In this document: positions 1 through 11,745 of the stretch, piece after piece | Layout of the letters: every line of letters begins with the position of its first letter | How positions within the stretch are numbered: the first letter of the stretch is position 1 | Assembly: GCF_023101765.2 (NCBI RefSeq) | Contig: NC_064224.1 | Coordinates: 4,098,103 to 4,162,102 of the forward strand | Length of the DNA: 64,000 bases | Origin: Spodoptera frugiperda | Taxonomy: Eukaryota; Arthropoda; Insecta; Lepidoptera; Noctuidae | Reading direction: 5' to 3' | Program-made: the position numbers and the translations under genes | The notes under the pieces: model-generated | Told to the model about the DNA's origin: nothing | What the model saw: the letters and a program-made list of their open reading frames with translations, nothing else | Database searches by the model: none

Positions 1-19
1 CTTCCTTGCACAACCGCTT

Positions 20-155
20 TGCGGCGGCGCACCTACATAGCACATCTTACTTGCACAGCTACGTAGCTTGGTATCGGTGGTAACGGTCAAATAGTTTCTC
101 AGCTTAAGTATTACATCTTCGTAGCATGGCTACATAGCTAATCTCTGGGGAAAAA
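20..155. repeat. TIR element C (MITE-like), fragment
   Basis: CACAGCTACGTAGCTTGGTA, GTCAAATAGTTTCTCAGC, CATGGCTACATAGCTAATC, GGAAAAAGCACCC. Same family as the complete copy at 27948-28278. Confidence 0.6.
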
Positions 156-479
156 GCACCCATACATATATCTATCTTTAGAGAAATATTGAATCCTTGT
201 TCTCAATTTAGAATGAACAAAGTCAAAACTAAATTAACGCTACCTTCATCCACAATAAAAGTCACAACAAGAAAATATAAACCAGAACCCTTAAGAATAG
301 GGTTAACTCACCGAAAGTTTAGTATGTGGAGGCGGCAGTAAGGTCGGTGTTGTGTTCTCTATGGCAATTATATCCCGGGTCGGCGACGGTGGCTGGAACA
401 AACGTGTATTTATTGACTACATTTATCTTGGAACTAATAACTGAAGAAATATTGGTATTGTTGATATTGAGTTAATAAT

Positions 480-677
480 AATTGATCGATTAGGTCTCTA
501 TATCTCCGTCTAGGGCGCCCTCTACCGACGGCCCCATTGATATCCGCCGTGTAGATTTCTTTCGTAAATCTGCTTTTATCCATCCTTTCTACATGTCTCT
601 GTCTAATTGGCGTTCCATTGTCACTGCCTACTCCCATGGGAGACAGGCGTGAGGTTATATATGTATGTATGTATTTA
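480..677. mobile_element. 5'-inverted RTE-like LINE 3' end
   Basis: Positions 598-652 read on the plus strand as the element's last residues, NWRSIVTAYSHGRQA then stop, followed by a TATG-repeat tail (657-676). Directly upstream, 480-597 carry the preceding part of the same ORF on the minus strand (HVERMDKSRFTKEIYT, GRGRPRRRYRD). The two halves are therefore in opposite orientation with the join near 597. This is the layout left by twin priming during LINE insertion. The fuller relative at 36241-37163 shows the unbroken order. Confidence 0.75.
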
Positions 678-1012
678 TGATCGATTAGGTAAGGTTCGTT
701 TGGATGTTATATCACATAGGTGTGCAACTCTGCCTACCCCTTCATAAGTAAAAGGTGAATGATGTTACATTTTAGGTAATACAACGCCATAGTTAGAACG
801 GTCGTTTGTAACTTATAATTAATTTATGAAAACCAACAAGCGACAAATTAAAACCATTCATTCATTTCGTACCGAAACAACAGACCAAAACTATATTTCA
901 TAAAATGTGGTTGCAAACACAGGTGCAAGTTAAATAAATAGCCTAAGTACATATTCACTAATTAAAACAGAGACAGTATGCACAGTGTAATTGCACATAT
1001 GTATGTAAATGA

Positions 1013-1230
1013 AAATCTAGGAGAACCTTGCTTTGGCACGAATGGGTCGGCTTGACCGAAGTGATACCACGGCTTCACAAAAACCCAGCGTGAAACAACG
1101 CTGCGTTGTGTTTCGTTGTATAAGTGAGGTTGCCGGAGGCCCAATTACCCAATCTCCTTTATCACTAAATCCTCAACAATCCTCAAATTCCTAACCCTAA
1201 AATGCCGGCAACACACTAGTAACATTTTTA
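1013..1230 (+). repeat. Noctuid-type interspersed repeat A
   Basis: Consensus features: CTTTGGCACGAATGGGTCGG, GACCGAAGTGATACCACGG, AAACAACGCTGCGTTGTG, GGAGGCCCAATTACCC, GCCGGCAACACACTAG. Non-coding, SINE-like in length. No convincing pol III boxes seen, so the class is left open. Confidence 0.7.
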
Positions 1231-1754
1231 AGAACATATAAACCCATCGAGTATCTTACGCGTCACCGTCGGCGCAGAAGACATTTGCCACGGCCAGACG
1301 TCTGGTTAAAATGCAATAAAAAATCTATTGCAAATCAATTCAATAATTCTCCTCTCTAGTACAAAATAACTTTAACTTAGACTCTCCTTTATTCCCAAAA
1401 GATTATCCAAAGATAAATTCCCAGTTCCGTACCAAAATTACAGTAGCAGTTACAGCAAGGAAGATCACTACCATATATTTAGAAGTTCCTTCGCTTCCAA
1501 AGTTCAGTATTCACGCTACAGTACTGTCAACAGAACTAAAGTTTGGAAACACGGCTTCACATCGAACTATACAGAACCAGTTTATCATGATCTGACTTTG
1601 TATAATCTTTCTACACATTCGAGGGTCAGTTTATAGTGGTTTTGTGTATGTATGTAGATAGTCTCGAAGCTAGTTGATTACTGAGAAGTTGCTTAGATGT
1701 TTCATTTCTTGTCTAGACATGTAATCAAGGTTTGAAATTTAAAGGTTATAATAT

Positions 1755-1885
1755 GTATTCGGAGCTGCGGACTACCTAGCGGGTTACCGGGTCTCCGGCT
1801 CGAAAAGCAGGAGTAGGAACGGGATGGTTTTTTGTCAGTAAGAGTCTGACACTCCTTCTCGCCTCGCCCAAGGCGGGAGAAGTTA
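1755..1885 (+). repeat. R1-like LINE 3' tail copy
   Basis: Matches the tail part of the LINE at 51153-51899: GGAGCTGCGGAC, GCTCGAAAAGCAGGAGTAGG, TTTTTTGTCAGTAAGAGTC, GCCCAAGGCGGGAGAAG. It holds no ORF2 sequence. Confidence 0.75.
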
Positions 1886-2204
1886 TTAGAATATGTCAAA
1901 TATGTTATGTAGACATTTATTTTATACTGATGATGTTACGAAGCGAATCATTGAAAATGGAATAAAAGTAAAAAGGGACGTTTAGATTTAGACTTTGACT
2001 ATATTTTAGGTACTGTAATGATGAATGATTGACAGTTTGTTTGACCGTTTTCAAATGTCTGCCAATTATTTTTATGGTTTTATATATAGCGCTCTCCCTG
2101 TGAGTAAATAATGTAATACGTATGTACAAGAACATATTCTCTGTATACTGTTTTAAAAATGCAGTGCCAAGCTTCAGCGTTCATATAAAAAAAAAATAAA
2201 CCCA

Positions 2205-2460
2205 TAATACATAATAATGGGGTAGATCTGTCCGTCTTGGATTATTTTAAAACATTATGCCCGTATTTTTATTTTCTTACGGAAACAAATACTTTCGAAG
2301 ATATATTAATTTGAAATATCGCGTGACGTCTCTTCTAAGTACGTTTTATACGTAGAAATGACTTATTTGCTCCCACTCCTAAACTTTCTTTCAAGACAAA
2401 ACAAAATAAAAACATATCTAATATTTTTTCATTTCCTAACTGACGAACTAAATAAATTTT
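2205..2460 (+). repeat. AT-rich interspersed repeat F
   Basis: GTCCGTCTTGGATTATTTTA, CGGAAACAAATACTTTCGAA, CGTAGAAATGACTTATTTGC. Five copies are seen in the window; class unknown. Confidence 0.6.
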
Positions 2461-2814
2461 GAATTTTCACACCCCGTCACCATCCCTATTATCTACTAGA
2501 ACATTATCAATACCTATACAAATAACCCCTTTACATCAGCCCACATTTCACGGACATAAATAAAAACTGTTTACTCTACATGTTTATTACAAAAACAATC
2601 AATCACAAAGAACATTGTCATGATATCCTCATGATCGATCACCGTGACGGTCAGGGGATGATTAAAATAGCCGTATTACATCAAATTGATCTGACAGACA
2701 ATCAACCTTTTCTGATGACAATGCTGTAGGTGTTTCAGTAAAATTTTGTTTATCTTTTGTTCGTGTATTTCATTTTTTTTTAAGGGTTTTATTAATCGTG
2801 CATCATGTTACCTA

Positions 2815-2935
2815 CGAATGCTCTCGCTTCAGGTGTGGCGGGAGGGATACTATCAGACTCTTACTGACTAAAAACTACCCCGTTTCTACTCCTGCTTTTC
2901 GAGCGAGAGCCCCGGTAACTTTGCCTCACACTAAG
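2815..2935 (-). repeat. R1-like LINE 3' tail copy, degenerate
   Basis: Same family read on the minus strand, with ACTCTTACTGACTAAAAAC and CTACTCCTGCTTTTCGAGC on the plus strand. It abuts a tRNA-derived SINE starting near 2925. Confidence 0.6.
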
Positions 2936-3105
2936 ATTTTTACTTGTGTCGTGGGTGCGTTTACAAACATAATAAGTTCACCTACACATGACACCCAGAT
3001 TCAAAACAACAATTTGTGGATTACACAAAGAGTTGATACATGCGGTAATGCAACCCGCTACACGTAGCACGGCAGCCGGTTGCTCAGCTACCGCGCAAAC
3101 CATGC
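2925..3105 (-). repeat. tRNA-derived SINE, family J
   Basis: Plus-strand text AACTTTGCCTCACACTAAG, GTCGTGGGTGCGTTTACAAA, ACAACAATTTGTGGATTAC, and the tRNA-like head ending ACCATGCAGTCA. Read in reverse, the head holds a weak B box. Confidence 0.68.
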
Positions 3106-3719
3106 AGTCATTTGGAAATATTATTTAAAGTAACATTAACCCTTTTTAACCCTATTCGATAGGTGTGCTGAAACGCAGATCCTTGCGAGACACAATGTGT
3201 TACCGAGAGGTAATTGTGAATTTAGGAATAACATTGGAAAATTGATAAGATGACTATAAAACATCGGGGCCGGTGAATGTGCAGTTGTTCTAATTTTTTA
3301 TTGCCAAATACACACATACATCTTTTCTTGTAAAGGAATTCAAAACGTATCTAAGTTAAATCCGACTGGACAATGTCCAAAAATTTGCTAAACAGCTGGA
3401 AACAACAACACTGCATTTTGTAGAACTACTTGCAATATTCAAGTCTGCAATTTTTCTTGGCTATCTCTATTTTTACGTCAAACAAGAATAGAACAATTTC
3501 ATCAATTGCACAATAACTTTGCGAAGGAACCATGTTGAGTCTGATACCATCAAAATTATTTGGCAATGCAGTGCTATCTAGTAGAATAAGTGTTCCGTTC
3601 TCCAGAAAGATGGTAATGTTGTGTAGTGTGGACTTTAAACTTCTTTATTGGATAACTTTGAATTTAAAATACGAACACTTTCTTAAACAAAACTCAAAGC
3701 ACGTATAATTGTATGTGAA

Positions 3720-4010
3720 TCTAAGTATGGGAAAGCCATGCTTCAGCACGAATGGGTAGGCTGGACCGAAGTGATACCACCGTCTCACAATAAAACCGAC
3801 GCTTGCGTTGTGTAAGTGAGGTTACCGGAGGCCCAATTACCCCCTTCTCAATCTTCCCAATCCCCGATTCCCCAACAACCCTTAAATTTCTAACCCCAAA
3901 AGGCCGGCAACGCACTTGTAACGCCTCTGATGATTCGGGTGTCCATGGGCGGCGATTATTTTTTCGTACCATCAGGTGATTCATCTACTCGTTTACCAGC
4001 TTATATCACA
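3720..4010 (+). repeat. Repeat A, near full length
   Basis: From TATGGGAAAGCCATGCTTC to the CGTTTACCAGCTTATATCAC end. One of the most complete copies in the window (about 290 bp). Confidence 0.78.
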
Positions 4011-4749
4011 AAAAGGTGAAGTCGTAATACAAATGACCAAGTGAGAAAAAATGCAACGTTGGTAAACCTCAATTTCTAGTTCTCGAAAAGCATTGATACG
4101 TTTGCTAATGGGGATTCATGTTGCATGTCCAACGATAATTCAATATTGGAACCGACTTTCAAAATCCGAGACAACTCAATAATAGGTTAAATTGGAAACA
4201 GCGCACTGAAAAACTATGCTTTACAAGTACCTGCATTGCGCACTTTAAGAGTTTTAACTAACAAACGTAAATATTCTGTCAGGACAAGCAAAAGTAAACT
4301 TTATTATGGAGACATAAATAACACTTTATAAGCTCGCAGTCACAGTTACGGTACAAAGTCGCAATATCATAACTTTATAAGTCAAAGATTCACCGCATGC
4401 GGTGCAGTTAGTCGTTCGGGGAACTTCGGCTAAGTTCGATAAAGTTCGTGTACTTAGAGTTTCCGCTGCGTTTAGGCAACTAACAAGAAACTAAGGGCAA
4501 TCATTTGAAACTGTTCAGGAATTTGATCACTGTATTTAGTTATGAACTTTCACTGTTCCAATAACTTTAGAATGTTCCGGTATTTGTGTATTATGAACTT
4601 GATTTTGCATCACTTTTCGGATACCTACCATGTTACTACTATATATTGTAGTACTTGATTTGCTCGATTATTGTCATATTTTAAAAAATAACAAAGATAT
4701 AAAAGGAATTTGTGATTATTAGATCAAGTATAACATTAAGGACCTATAA

Positions 4750-5015
4750 GTGTGGAAGCATTATGCTTCTCCACGAATGGGTCGGCTCGACCGGAATAAT
4801 ACTACGGCCTCAAAGACAACCGACGTGAAATAATGCTTGCGTTGTTTCGTTGTGTATTTAGCCCCATCCCCTAATAACCCTTAAATTCCTAACCCCAAAA
4901 AGGCCGACAACGCACTTGTAACGTCACTGGTGTTTCGGGTGTCCAAGGGCGGCACTGATTGGTTACCATCAGATGAACTGGCTAGTCGTTTACCGGCTTA
5001 TATCATTAAAAAATG
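4750..5015 (+). repeat. Repeat A with an internal gap
   Basis: Begins GTGTGGAAGCATTATGCTTC and ends CGTTTACCGGCTTATATC. The section around GTTACCGGAGGCCC is shortened compared with other copies. Confidence 0.75.
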
Positions 5016-5734
5016 AGAAAAAGTTGACAACCAAACAAAACACCAAAACTTATCTAACACTTATACAAATACAAACAAAACAAAAAAAAGAAATATCTCC
5101 ATCTCTTTTCAGCCCCGATAAGGTTCACAGTTTTTTTTTCAAAGATATAACATAAAAACGGTAGCCGCGTGTGATAATTAACACCTTATCGCCATTGTCT
5201 GAAGCCGCCGCCAGTGCTAATGAAACTTTCCTTATAATACTTTAATTAATAGCATTCGATTATTTAATTGGTCTCTCTAATAAATTGTCTGGCTCTTATC
5301 GTTGCCAGACATGTCTCCGGTTATGAGGTCGACCAATGGACTACATTTTATGCGTGATTCCATTCATTATTATTTGCTGTTTTCTTTTTAAATATTGAGG
5401 GATTGTTTCTTTGATTTGGTGATCGCATACTCCCGATTACCAAATCAACTATTGGATATTAATATCATCTCAAATTCGAGACAAAGGTTGAGCAAAGTTG
5501 GAACAACTAGTAACTAGACTATTTCACCTACCAAACTACCTATACAACTAGTGACAGATAGGTATTTTGGAACGTTACTTACTTTACTTTGTTATTGTGA
5601 TAAAAATAAAACTAATGAGTATAAAAAAAAGTTTCTTTGGGAAAGTTGTTTGTAATCACGTGTTTAATAAATATATCACTCACTAATTACCAGTCACCCT
5701 ATATAGTGGAAAAATCTATTTTAAGCGTACATTC

Positions 5735-5999
5735 CTATCTTTATATATATAATTCTTCTGTAAGTGTGTATGTCACTGAACTTCTCTTAAACGACTGGAC
5801 CGATTTTGATGAAATTTTTTGTGTGTGTTCAAGGGGATCTGAGAATGGTTTAGATTCACAATTTAGTCCGCTGGACAATGTTTTTTTAATTATTTTTTAA
5901 TTTATTAGTAGTTGATGATTTTGGAGTGTTTTACATTGGATCCGACAAATTTTCAAATTAAAGACGTGTAAACAGGACAACGTCTGTCGGGTCCGCTAG
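5735..5999 (+). mobile_element. Small non-autonomous Helitron
   Basis: Starts TCCTATCTTTATATATATAA and ends GTCCGCTAG followed by T, with a short hairpin (GACA...TGTC) about 15 bp before the CTAG end. The 5' TC, 3' CTRR, insertion before T and lack of inverted ends fit a Helitron. The body (TGACTGGACCGATTTTGATG type) is familiar from lepidopteran repeats. Confidence 0.65.
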
Positions 6000-7734
6000 T
6001 ATCCCTGTAAAGTTCAAATATTTTCTTAAATCGTAAAGGAGGTTTTGTACGGAACAAAAAGCGAAAATTGATATCTCATTCGTTTGAAGATCGGCGGTCA
6101 AGGCGACGGTGATCGATCATCTAAACAGGACATAAATAACGATGGCATCAATTTTTTTCTTTGGTTTAAGTGAAGATAAAATCTCACCATTTCAAGGTAA
6201 GTAAGTTATGATAGCGAGTATTATTTTTCTATAAAGACTTTTACTATAAACATTCTTACTAATATTATTTACAGTGAAGGCTGCCTAGGGAGATTAGAAA
6301 ATAATGAGGAGATTAAGACTATAGAACTATGTGATATTGGTTTCCTAGAGAAGTGCCGTAACCGGCACTTCTCTAGGCGTTGCACCATAGCCTCTAGAGC
6401 AGGTCTAATTAGACCACCCGGTACTCTTTAACGGTGCTAAAGGTGACCACCAAGGTGGTTTAAGTAGGTAAAAATCCCACACTCCCTAGTCTTTCCTTCC
6501 AAAAAGCTAGGCGTCTTCAGAAGGTTTCGCCCCCGTCAAAAAAAGTGATGTTGGTTACTTTTGGTACTTTTGGTGGACCTAATCATTATTTAAAACTCAT
6601 TTACTCTAATAAAAAATGTAAGACCAAAAATGAAATCTATGAAATTTAATTTAACTTAGTGGGCAATTTGCACTGAACTAAGATTCATAAAGTTCCAAGT
6701 TTTCGTGGATTAACGTTCAAGCTAGTTTTGTGTGGGATGTAAACGGGCGTATTTCGGGCGCAGTTCCAATTTTTGGCGGTCACACAAAAGATTTGTTGAT
6801 TGTAAATAATGCGGGTTCAGCAAATAATTTTGGTTTTTACAAGCTCTTTTAGTATAGCTTAAAGCTAAGCTGAATTACAATACTGTAAAGCTGTAGCTTT
6901 GTGTGGAAAAACTATATTTTTGCTCACTAAGATTAAAATAAAAGTTATTTTAAATACACATAAACGTGGTGCATTTTTAGTAGAGGCGTGACATTGACAT
7001 TGTTTATGTAGTATTTTATTCTAGCGCTCTTCACAAGTGCCTAGATTCTATAAGATACTAAATTGAAGATGAACTTAATAAACTCAAATATTTTGTTAAT
7101 ACTTATAAGTATTTGGTCGTGGTTAGAATTTTTAAATCGCCAACACGCATTAAGCAACCTTTGTAATAAGAGGTGAGGCATTGTTTAGCAGGAGCCACTA
7201 AAAGGCTGTTGATGTATGATGATGTGAGGAACCTTTGAATATATACAAGCTGACAAGAATGCAGAATGGAAACAACAAACTTTTCTAAAAACCAAAATCT
7301 TAAGCCTCGCCCAAAGTCAACATAGTAACAGAAAAAAGAAACACAGAAGCCTCTGGAACATTTACTTTATACAAATGAGTAATTGGCATGGTTAAGCAAA
7401 TGTAGGCAACGTCAAAGTAAGACGTTATTTCGTACGCAACGAAATCTTTCCCTCATTTTGATGACGGCAGCTTCGTCAACTCAATTATGCAGATTTCCAT
7501 GGAACTTATAATCAAAGAACAAAACTTTGCTACCGAAATACAAAGGCGAGACGCTAAAAAGTGGCTCCTAAATGTAATCGTCAAGGATTTCTCCTTGATT
7601 ACAATTCTTGATGGCAATTAGTCTAGGCGAGATACGTATATTTTTTTATTTTATTTTTTATTTTGGTGCAAATAATTTGTACACAACTACTGTCTACCGT
7701 TCCAAATTTTGTGACTTTGGTTTTTTCTATGCTA
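6000..7734. other. No supported gene
   Basis: AT-rich sequence. It holds the hairpin at 6344-6377, a weak first-exon candidate at 6142-6196 and a decayed family M end near 7175-7225. I saw no sugar-transporter exon here on the minus strand. Confidence 0.5.
6344..6377. repeat. Perfect hairpin, 15-bp stem
   Basis: CCTAGAGAAGTGCCG, loop TAAC, then its exact inverse. GC-rich for this neighbourhood. Confidence 0.9.
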
Positions 7735-7910
7735 TAAGCCGGTAAACAAGCAGACAGATCACTTGATGGTAAGCCATTGCCACCACCTATAGATACCGAA
7801 ACAACAGAGGTTACAAGTGCGCAAGCGTTGTTTCACGTCGGTTTTCTGTGAGGCCGTAGTATCACTCCAGTTGAGCCAGTCCATTTGTGCTGAAGCGTGA
7901 CTCTCCTACA
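7735..7910 (-). repeat. Repeat A, internally deleted
   Basis: Plus-strand text ATAAGCCGGTAAACAAGC through GCGTGACTCTCC. The middle GGAGGCCC to CCGGC section is missing. Confidence 0.68.
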
Positions 7911-8479
7911 CTTAAAATATTTTTTAGACATTTTAGTGACGGAACCCGGCAGCATCCGAGGAAGTGTCTTGGCAAAATATTGTCGTTTAAATTTTTCGGT
8001 ATTTTGAAATATGTGCGACGAATTCAATCATAAACTAGTAATAATTACGGTCAGTCAATAATTTCGGCATTATTCCACATTAACGAAATAAATTAAAAAA
8101 TATATAATAATATGAATTCTGTTATAACCATTAGAACTGAAACCGCTCTCTATGTAAGGAATATCAATTAAAAGTTCGTAGGGAGATATTTCGTTTGTTT
8201 CTAATTATTTTCGTAAAAAAATATAATATTTTAAGCACAAAATCGTAGCCCTAAAATAAACATTAAAATTAGGAGACAGATTCGTTTTCTTTAATTAAAA
8301 TGACGGTCGGAATAGTGGATAGTAAATTGGAATTACTATCTCTAACTATTTTGAAACCAATTCATCGAAATATCTGTCTAAAAATATTTTACAAGATTGC
8401 GAAACAAGGAATTTCAATAGTTATTTACTTTATTACAACTTTCGTGAGACATACTAATACTAAATTAATTATCATATTA

Positions 8480-8585
8480 TCGGCTTACTCTCGTAACTGA
8501 TTAACGAGGAACTCGACTAGTTTCAAGCCATACTAGAGGGTCATATTCAGGAGCAGCGCGACAATCGCTGCACGGTTGATATCAT
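8480..8585. repeat. MITE E half copy
   Basis: TTATCGGCTTACTCTCGTAA, CGAGGAACTCGACTAGTTTC, AGCAGCGCGACAATCGCTGC. Confidence 0.6.
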
Positions 8586-8684
8586 CAATTGTTTTCAGTG
8601 ACGAAGCGACAGAGACGGTGAAAGAGATTGCTCCTTCATAACAAACCCATTACGTAAATTATTTTGTTTAAACAAATCAATCAC

Positions 8685-8762
8685 TTATATTTAATATTGT
8701 AATCTTCAAACACAATACTACTTCCCATTAAAGCCGTGGCAGATACTTTTAAAGCTCTTTAT
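8685..8762. repeat. Short repeat S
   Basis: TTTAATATTGTAATCTTCAA, CCCATTAAAGCCGTGGCAGA. A second copy is at 36049-36120 (TTTAATATTGTAATCCTCGG, CCCATTAAAGCCGTGGCATA). Confidence 0.55.
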
Positions 8763-9014
8763 ATGCCATTCTACTTTAAACAAAACGTGGTTCTTAACCC
8801 GCCAGTCTACAATTTCAACGGTAGCACCTTACTACGGTCTAATTTATCGTTGGTCGCTAATGAAAACATTATTTATGATGTACTCATGCCCCGCCCCCTA
8901 CATTTAGTATAAATCTAACCGGATAAATAACCCTTTAGATACGGTATTTAGATTTGGGGAACATTGGGAGATGGTAACAAATGTAATTAAAATGTATCGT
9001 TAATCTAGAGGTTA

Positions 9015-9150
9015 TTGGGTCTGGAGCTACGGACTACCTAGCGGGTTTACCGAGGCTCCAGTTCGAAAAACCGGAGTAGGAACGGGGTCGTTTTTAGTCT
9101 GTAAGAGTTTAACACTCCCCCTCACCTCGTTCAAGGCGAGAGAAATCATT
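9015..9150 (+). repeat. R1-like LINE 3' tail copy
   Basis: Carries GGACTACCTAGCGGGTTTAC through CAAGGCGAGAGAAATCATT. Together with the minus-oriented copy at 9285-9425 it forms an inverted pair about 135 bp apart, just downstream of the sugar-transporter exons. Confidence 0.75.
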
Positions 9151-9284
9151 AGATGAGTTTCTCCCCTTAAAAAGAAGTTATTTTGTGTGACTGTTAGGTC
9201 TTTTTTAAGGAAAAAATGTTTGAATAGCTTCTTCCGCCCTGAGTCGCCTAAGTTGAGAAAAATTATTAACAAACCAGCGTTTGA

Positions 9285-9425
9285 GTTAAGGGGGAAAAAT
9301 CATCCAATGATTCTGCCGCCTTGGACGAGACGATAGCTCTTACTGACTAAAAACCACTCCGTACCTACTCCTGCTTTTAGAGCCGGAGACCCAGTAACCC
9401 GCTAGGCAGTCCGCAGCTCCGGGTT
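9285..9425 (-). repeat. R1-like LINE 3' tail copy
   Basis: Minus orientation: AAAATCATCCAATGATTCT, TCTTACTGACTAAAAACCAC, GTCCGCAGCTCCGG on the plus strand. Partner of the inverted copy at 9015-9150. Confidence 0.75.
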
Positions 9426-9607
9426 CAGATCAAGGCTAAATACTTCATTAATCAAAATTACAAACAAGTCACGTAAAGAGGTAAATTTCAACTGAACTTT
9501 GTCTTTAAGACGATTAAAGATATTTAAGGTTAAAAGTCACGATTACGCCCCCGGACTAGTTAGTCATTCAGTTTTATCAATATTAATGTAAGCCAAAATA
9601 AACTTAC

Positions 9608-10322
9608 CTCGAAAGGTTCGGTTATCAATAATGGTAGAGCTGATGATGACCACGCCACACAAACGCCAGCCGCAAACGCACCAAGATTTACTGCAAAAAA
9701 GAAGCGAACATCTTGTTGAGAAGAATATACAAATAAGAACTGCTGGTAGTACCAAAAATGGTTTGGGAAAGGTAATCATAATTGTTTTATTCGTTTCAGG
9801 TAAGGAACATTTTGGGGAATACAACTTAAATTTTAAGAACAATATTTAAATTCTACTGTTGCATATCAGTCTCTGCACCACCCAATGGTTAACTGCTAAA
9901 GAATTAAATCCGTCATTGTATGTTATACACAGAGGTGTAAATAAAATAAATCTTCCTCTTAATTGTCTTATTTCGAACTGATAAAAAGAACCTGCTTTTT
10001 AAAGTTAGTTAACACATTAAATGGCGTGGTGGTGGGCTTTAACAGTATTCTATTGGCAGTCAAAGACTTTAGCATTTAGGGGATGACATCCTTATAGATA
10101 GTATATAGCGAAATATTTAAAGAACCTCACCTATCCCAGTAGCAATGTATTGTGTGGTAATGCCAGAAGTGTCTCGTTTGATGTCAGGAACTGTTTCCAT
10201 TCGTTTCAACATCTTCTGGTTCATTCCATTTCTCTTTGGTGGTTCTTCTACCGGTTCTCCATTTTGTACTGCTGCCGCCGCCGCTGCTTCTGCGTCTACC
10301 GTCGATGTGCTTTGCTCTTCCA
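9608..10322 (-). CDS. Tret1-like facilitated sugar (trehalose) transporter, N-terminal exons only
   Basis: Two exons, 10322-10131 and 9690-9608, joined by a GT-AG intron in matching phase. Exon A encodes a hydrophilic cytoplasmic N-terminus with an alanine run and ends in TSGITTQYIATGI. Exon B continues VNLGAFAAGVCVAWSSSALP and ends in EPFE before a GTAAGT donor. The LGAFAAG..AWSS..LP stretch is the first membrane helix of insect Tret1-type transporters of the major facilitator superfamily, which move trehalose or other hexose sugars across the plasma membrane. Exon A opens with TG after a CAG acceptor, so if the preceding exon ends in A the start codon itself is split by an intron. The remaining transporter domains (about 400 residues) were not found between 1 and 9600 and presumably lie further left. 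The family call rests on recall of the motif. Confidence 0.72.
10035..10075 (+). repeat. Copy of the same short repeat, plus orientation
   Basis: GCTTTAACAGTATTCTATTG, GCAGTCAAAGACTTTAG. It lies in the intron between the two sugar-transporter exons. Confidence 0.5.
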
Positions 10323-10864
10323 CTGCAGAAGTAAAATAGATTTTTTTAGTAGCTATTAAGAATTAACTGATTTCATTGTCGTTCCATATAGAGACCTATA
10401 GTTACCGTAAAATATGACTAAAGAACTCATGAAAAGTTGCAAGTATATGTGATAAGTAATTGAAAATTAACTTAAGTAATTTGAGATTGCATAAAATATG
10501 CGTGCTAGTAGCTTTTAAGGTTTAACTAATTTCATTGTCTTTTTGGTATAGAGACCAACACATACGGTACGTAAAACCCGACTAAAGAACACATGAAAAG
10601 TGCAAGTATATGCGACAAGTAATTGGAAATTTAATTAAGTAATTGAAGATTGCATATGCGTATAACTAAACATTTCTAAAGTGGCACTCAAATGATCAAA
10701 GAGAATGAAAAGCAGTGCAACCACTAAATGGTTGAAGTTAAATGGACGAGGCCATCTTCGTCCATTTACTGGGCCATCCTAATTTAAGTGTATCATTGAT
10801 ATTGTCGTAAGGAAATATGAACTTAGAATATAAAACCGTAAAACTGTTTTTCCTATGACCGCTA

Positions 10865-11162
10865 AATCACACATACACACAACTTCACGCCTTTTATCCC
10901 CTAAGGGGTAGGCAGAGGTGCTCATTACGACACGTAATGCCGCTATACAATGTACACCCACTTTTCACAATTTTTGTTATAAGTCCCATGTAATAGGGGG
11001 CTAAGCCATATACAGGACACAATTCCAGACTACGTGCTACTACTGAAAAATTATCGAAAATCCGAATAAAACCCAGATACTTTGCCCGACATGAGAATCG
11101 AACCCGAGGCCCCTTGTTCGGCAGTCGCATTTGCGACCACTCGACCAACGAGGCAGTCTAAC
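10865..11162 (-). repeat. tRNA-derived SINE, family D, near full length
   Basis: Read on the minus strand it starts at GACTGCCTCGTTGGTCGAG. It has an A-box-like TGGTCGAGTGG (11137-11147) and a B-box-like GGTTCGATTCT (11096-11106), then a tRNA-unrelated body ending in CTGCCTACCCCTTAGGGG and AAAGGCGTGAAGTTGTGTGT. Two internal pol III boxes at tRNA spacing make it a SINE, not a tRNA gene: there is no acceptor stem or anticodon arm that folds properly. Confidence 0.75.
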
Positions 11163-11474
11163 CGCTAGACCGCTAAATCTTCTACCTTATAAACCATCAC
11201 TAGGCTATTCAATTTAATATGAATCCTAAGTACATGTAGTAGAAACCATTGTCAAAGAGGCTTCTCGTAAACTATTTGCCGCCAACACACAAGACGCCAC
11301 AAATTGGAACTAGCTATAACCACTAAACGCGGCTATACTGCAATTCCCATAGAGCGAAGATGTTATAGATAGGGCTTTGAAATTTATTTGTAGAAAGTTT
11401 ATATTTGTTTAAGAAAGAAAGTTAACAAAGAGAAAGACTAATTGGATGAAATTGGAAAATTATTCTTGTATTTT

Positions 11475-11745
11475 TTTAGCCAGTAAACGAACGGACGGAT
11501 TCCTTGATGGTAAGCAATCGCCGCCGCCCATGGATACTCGAAACACGGGGGTTAGGAATTTAAGGGTTGTTGGGCCCTCCAAGATTAGGAAAATTAGGTA
11601 GGAGGGGGATTTTTGGGCCTCCGTTAACCTCACCTACACAACGAAAAACAATTATTGTTTCACGTCGTTTTTATGTGAGATCGTGGTATCACTCCGGTCG
11701 AGCCGGGTTATTCGCGCCGAAGCATGGCTCTCCCACACTTCATTT
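11475..11745 (-). repeat. Repeat A, minus orientation
   Basis: AGCCAGTAAACGAACGGACG, CCGCCGCCCATGGATACTC, TTTCACGTCG, GCATGGCTCTCCCACACTTC on the plus strand. Confidence 0.75.

Noticed and set aside
3480..3620. Minus-strand frame with NGTLILLDSTALPNNF as a possible exon
   Set aside because: No flanking splice sites that fit, no recognised domain, and the sugar-transporter motif expected next on this strand is not there.
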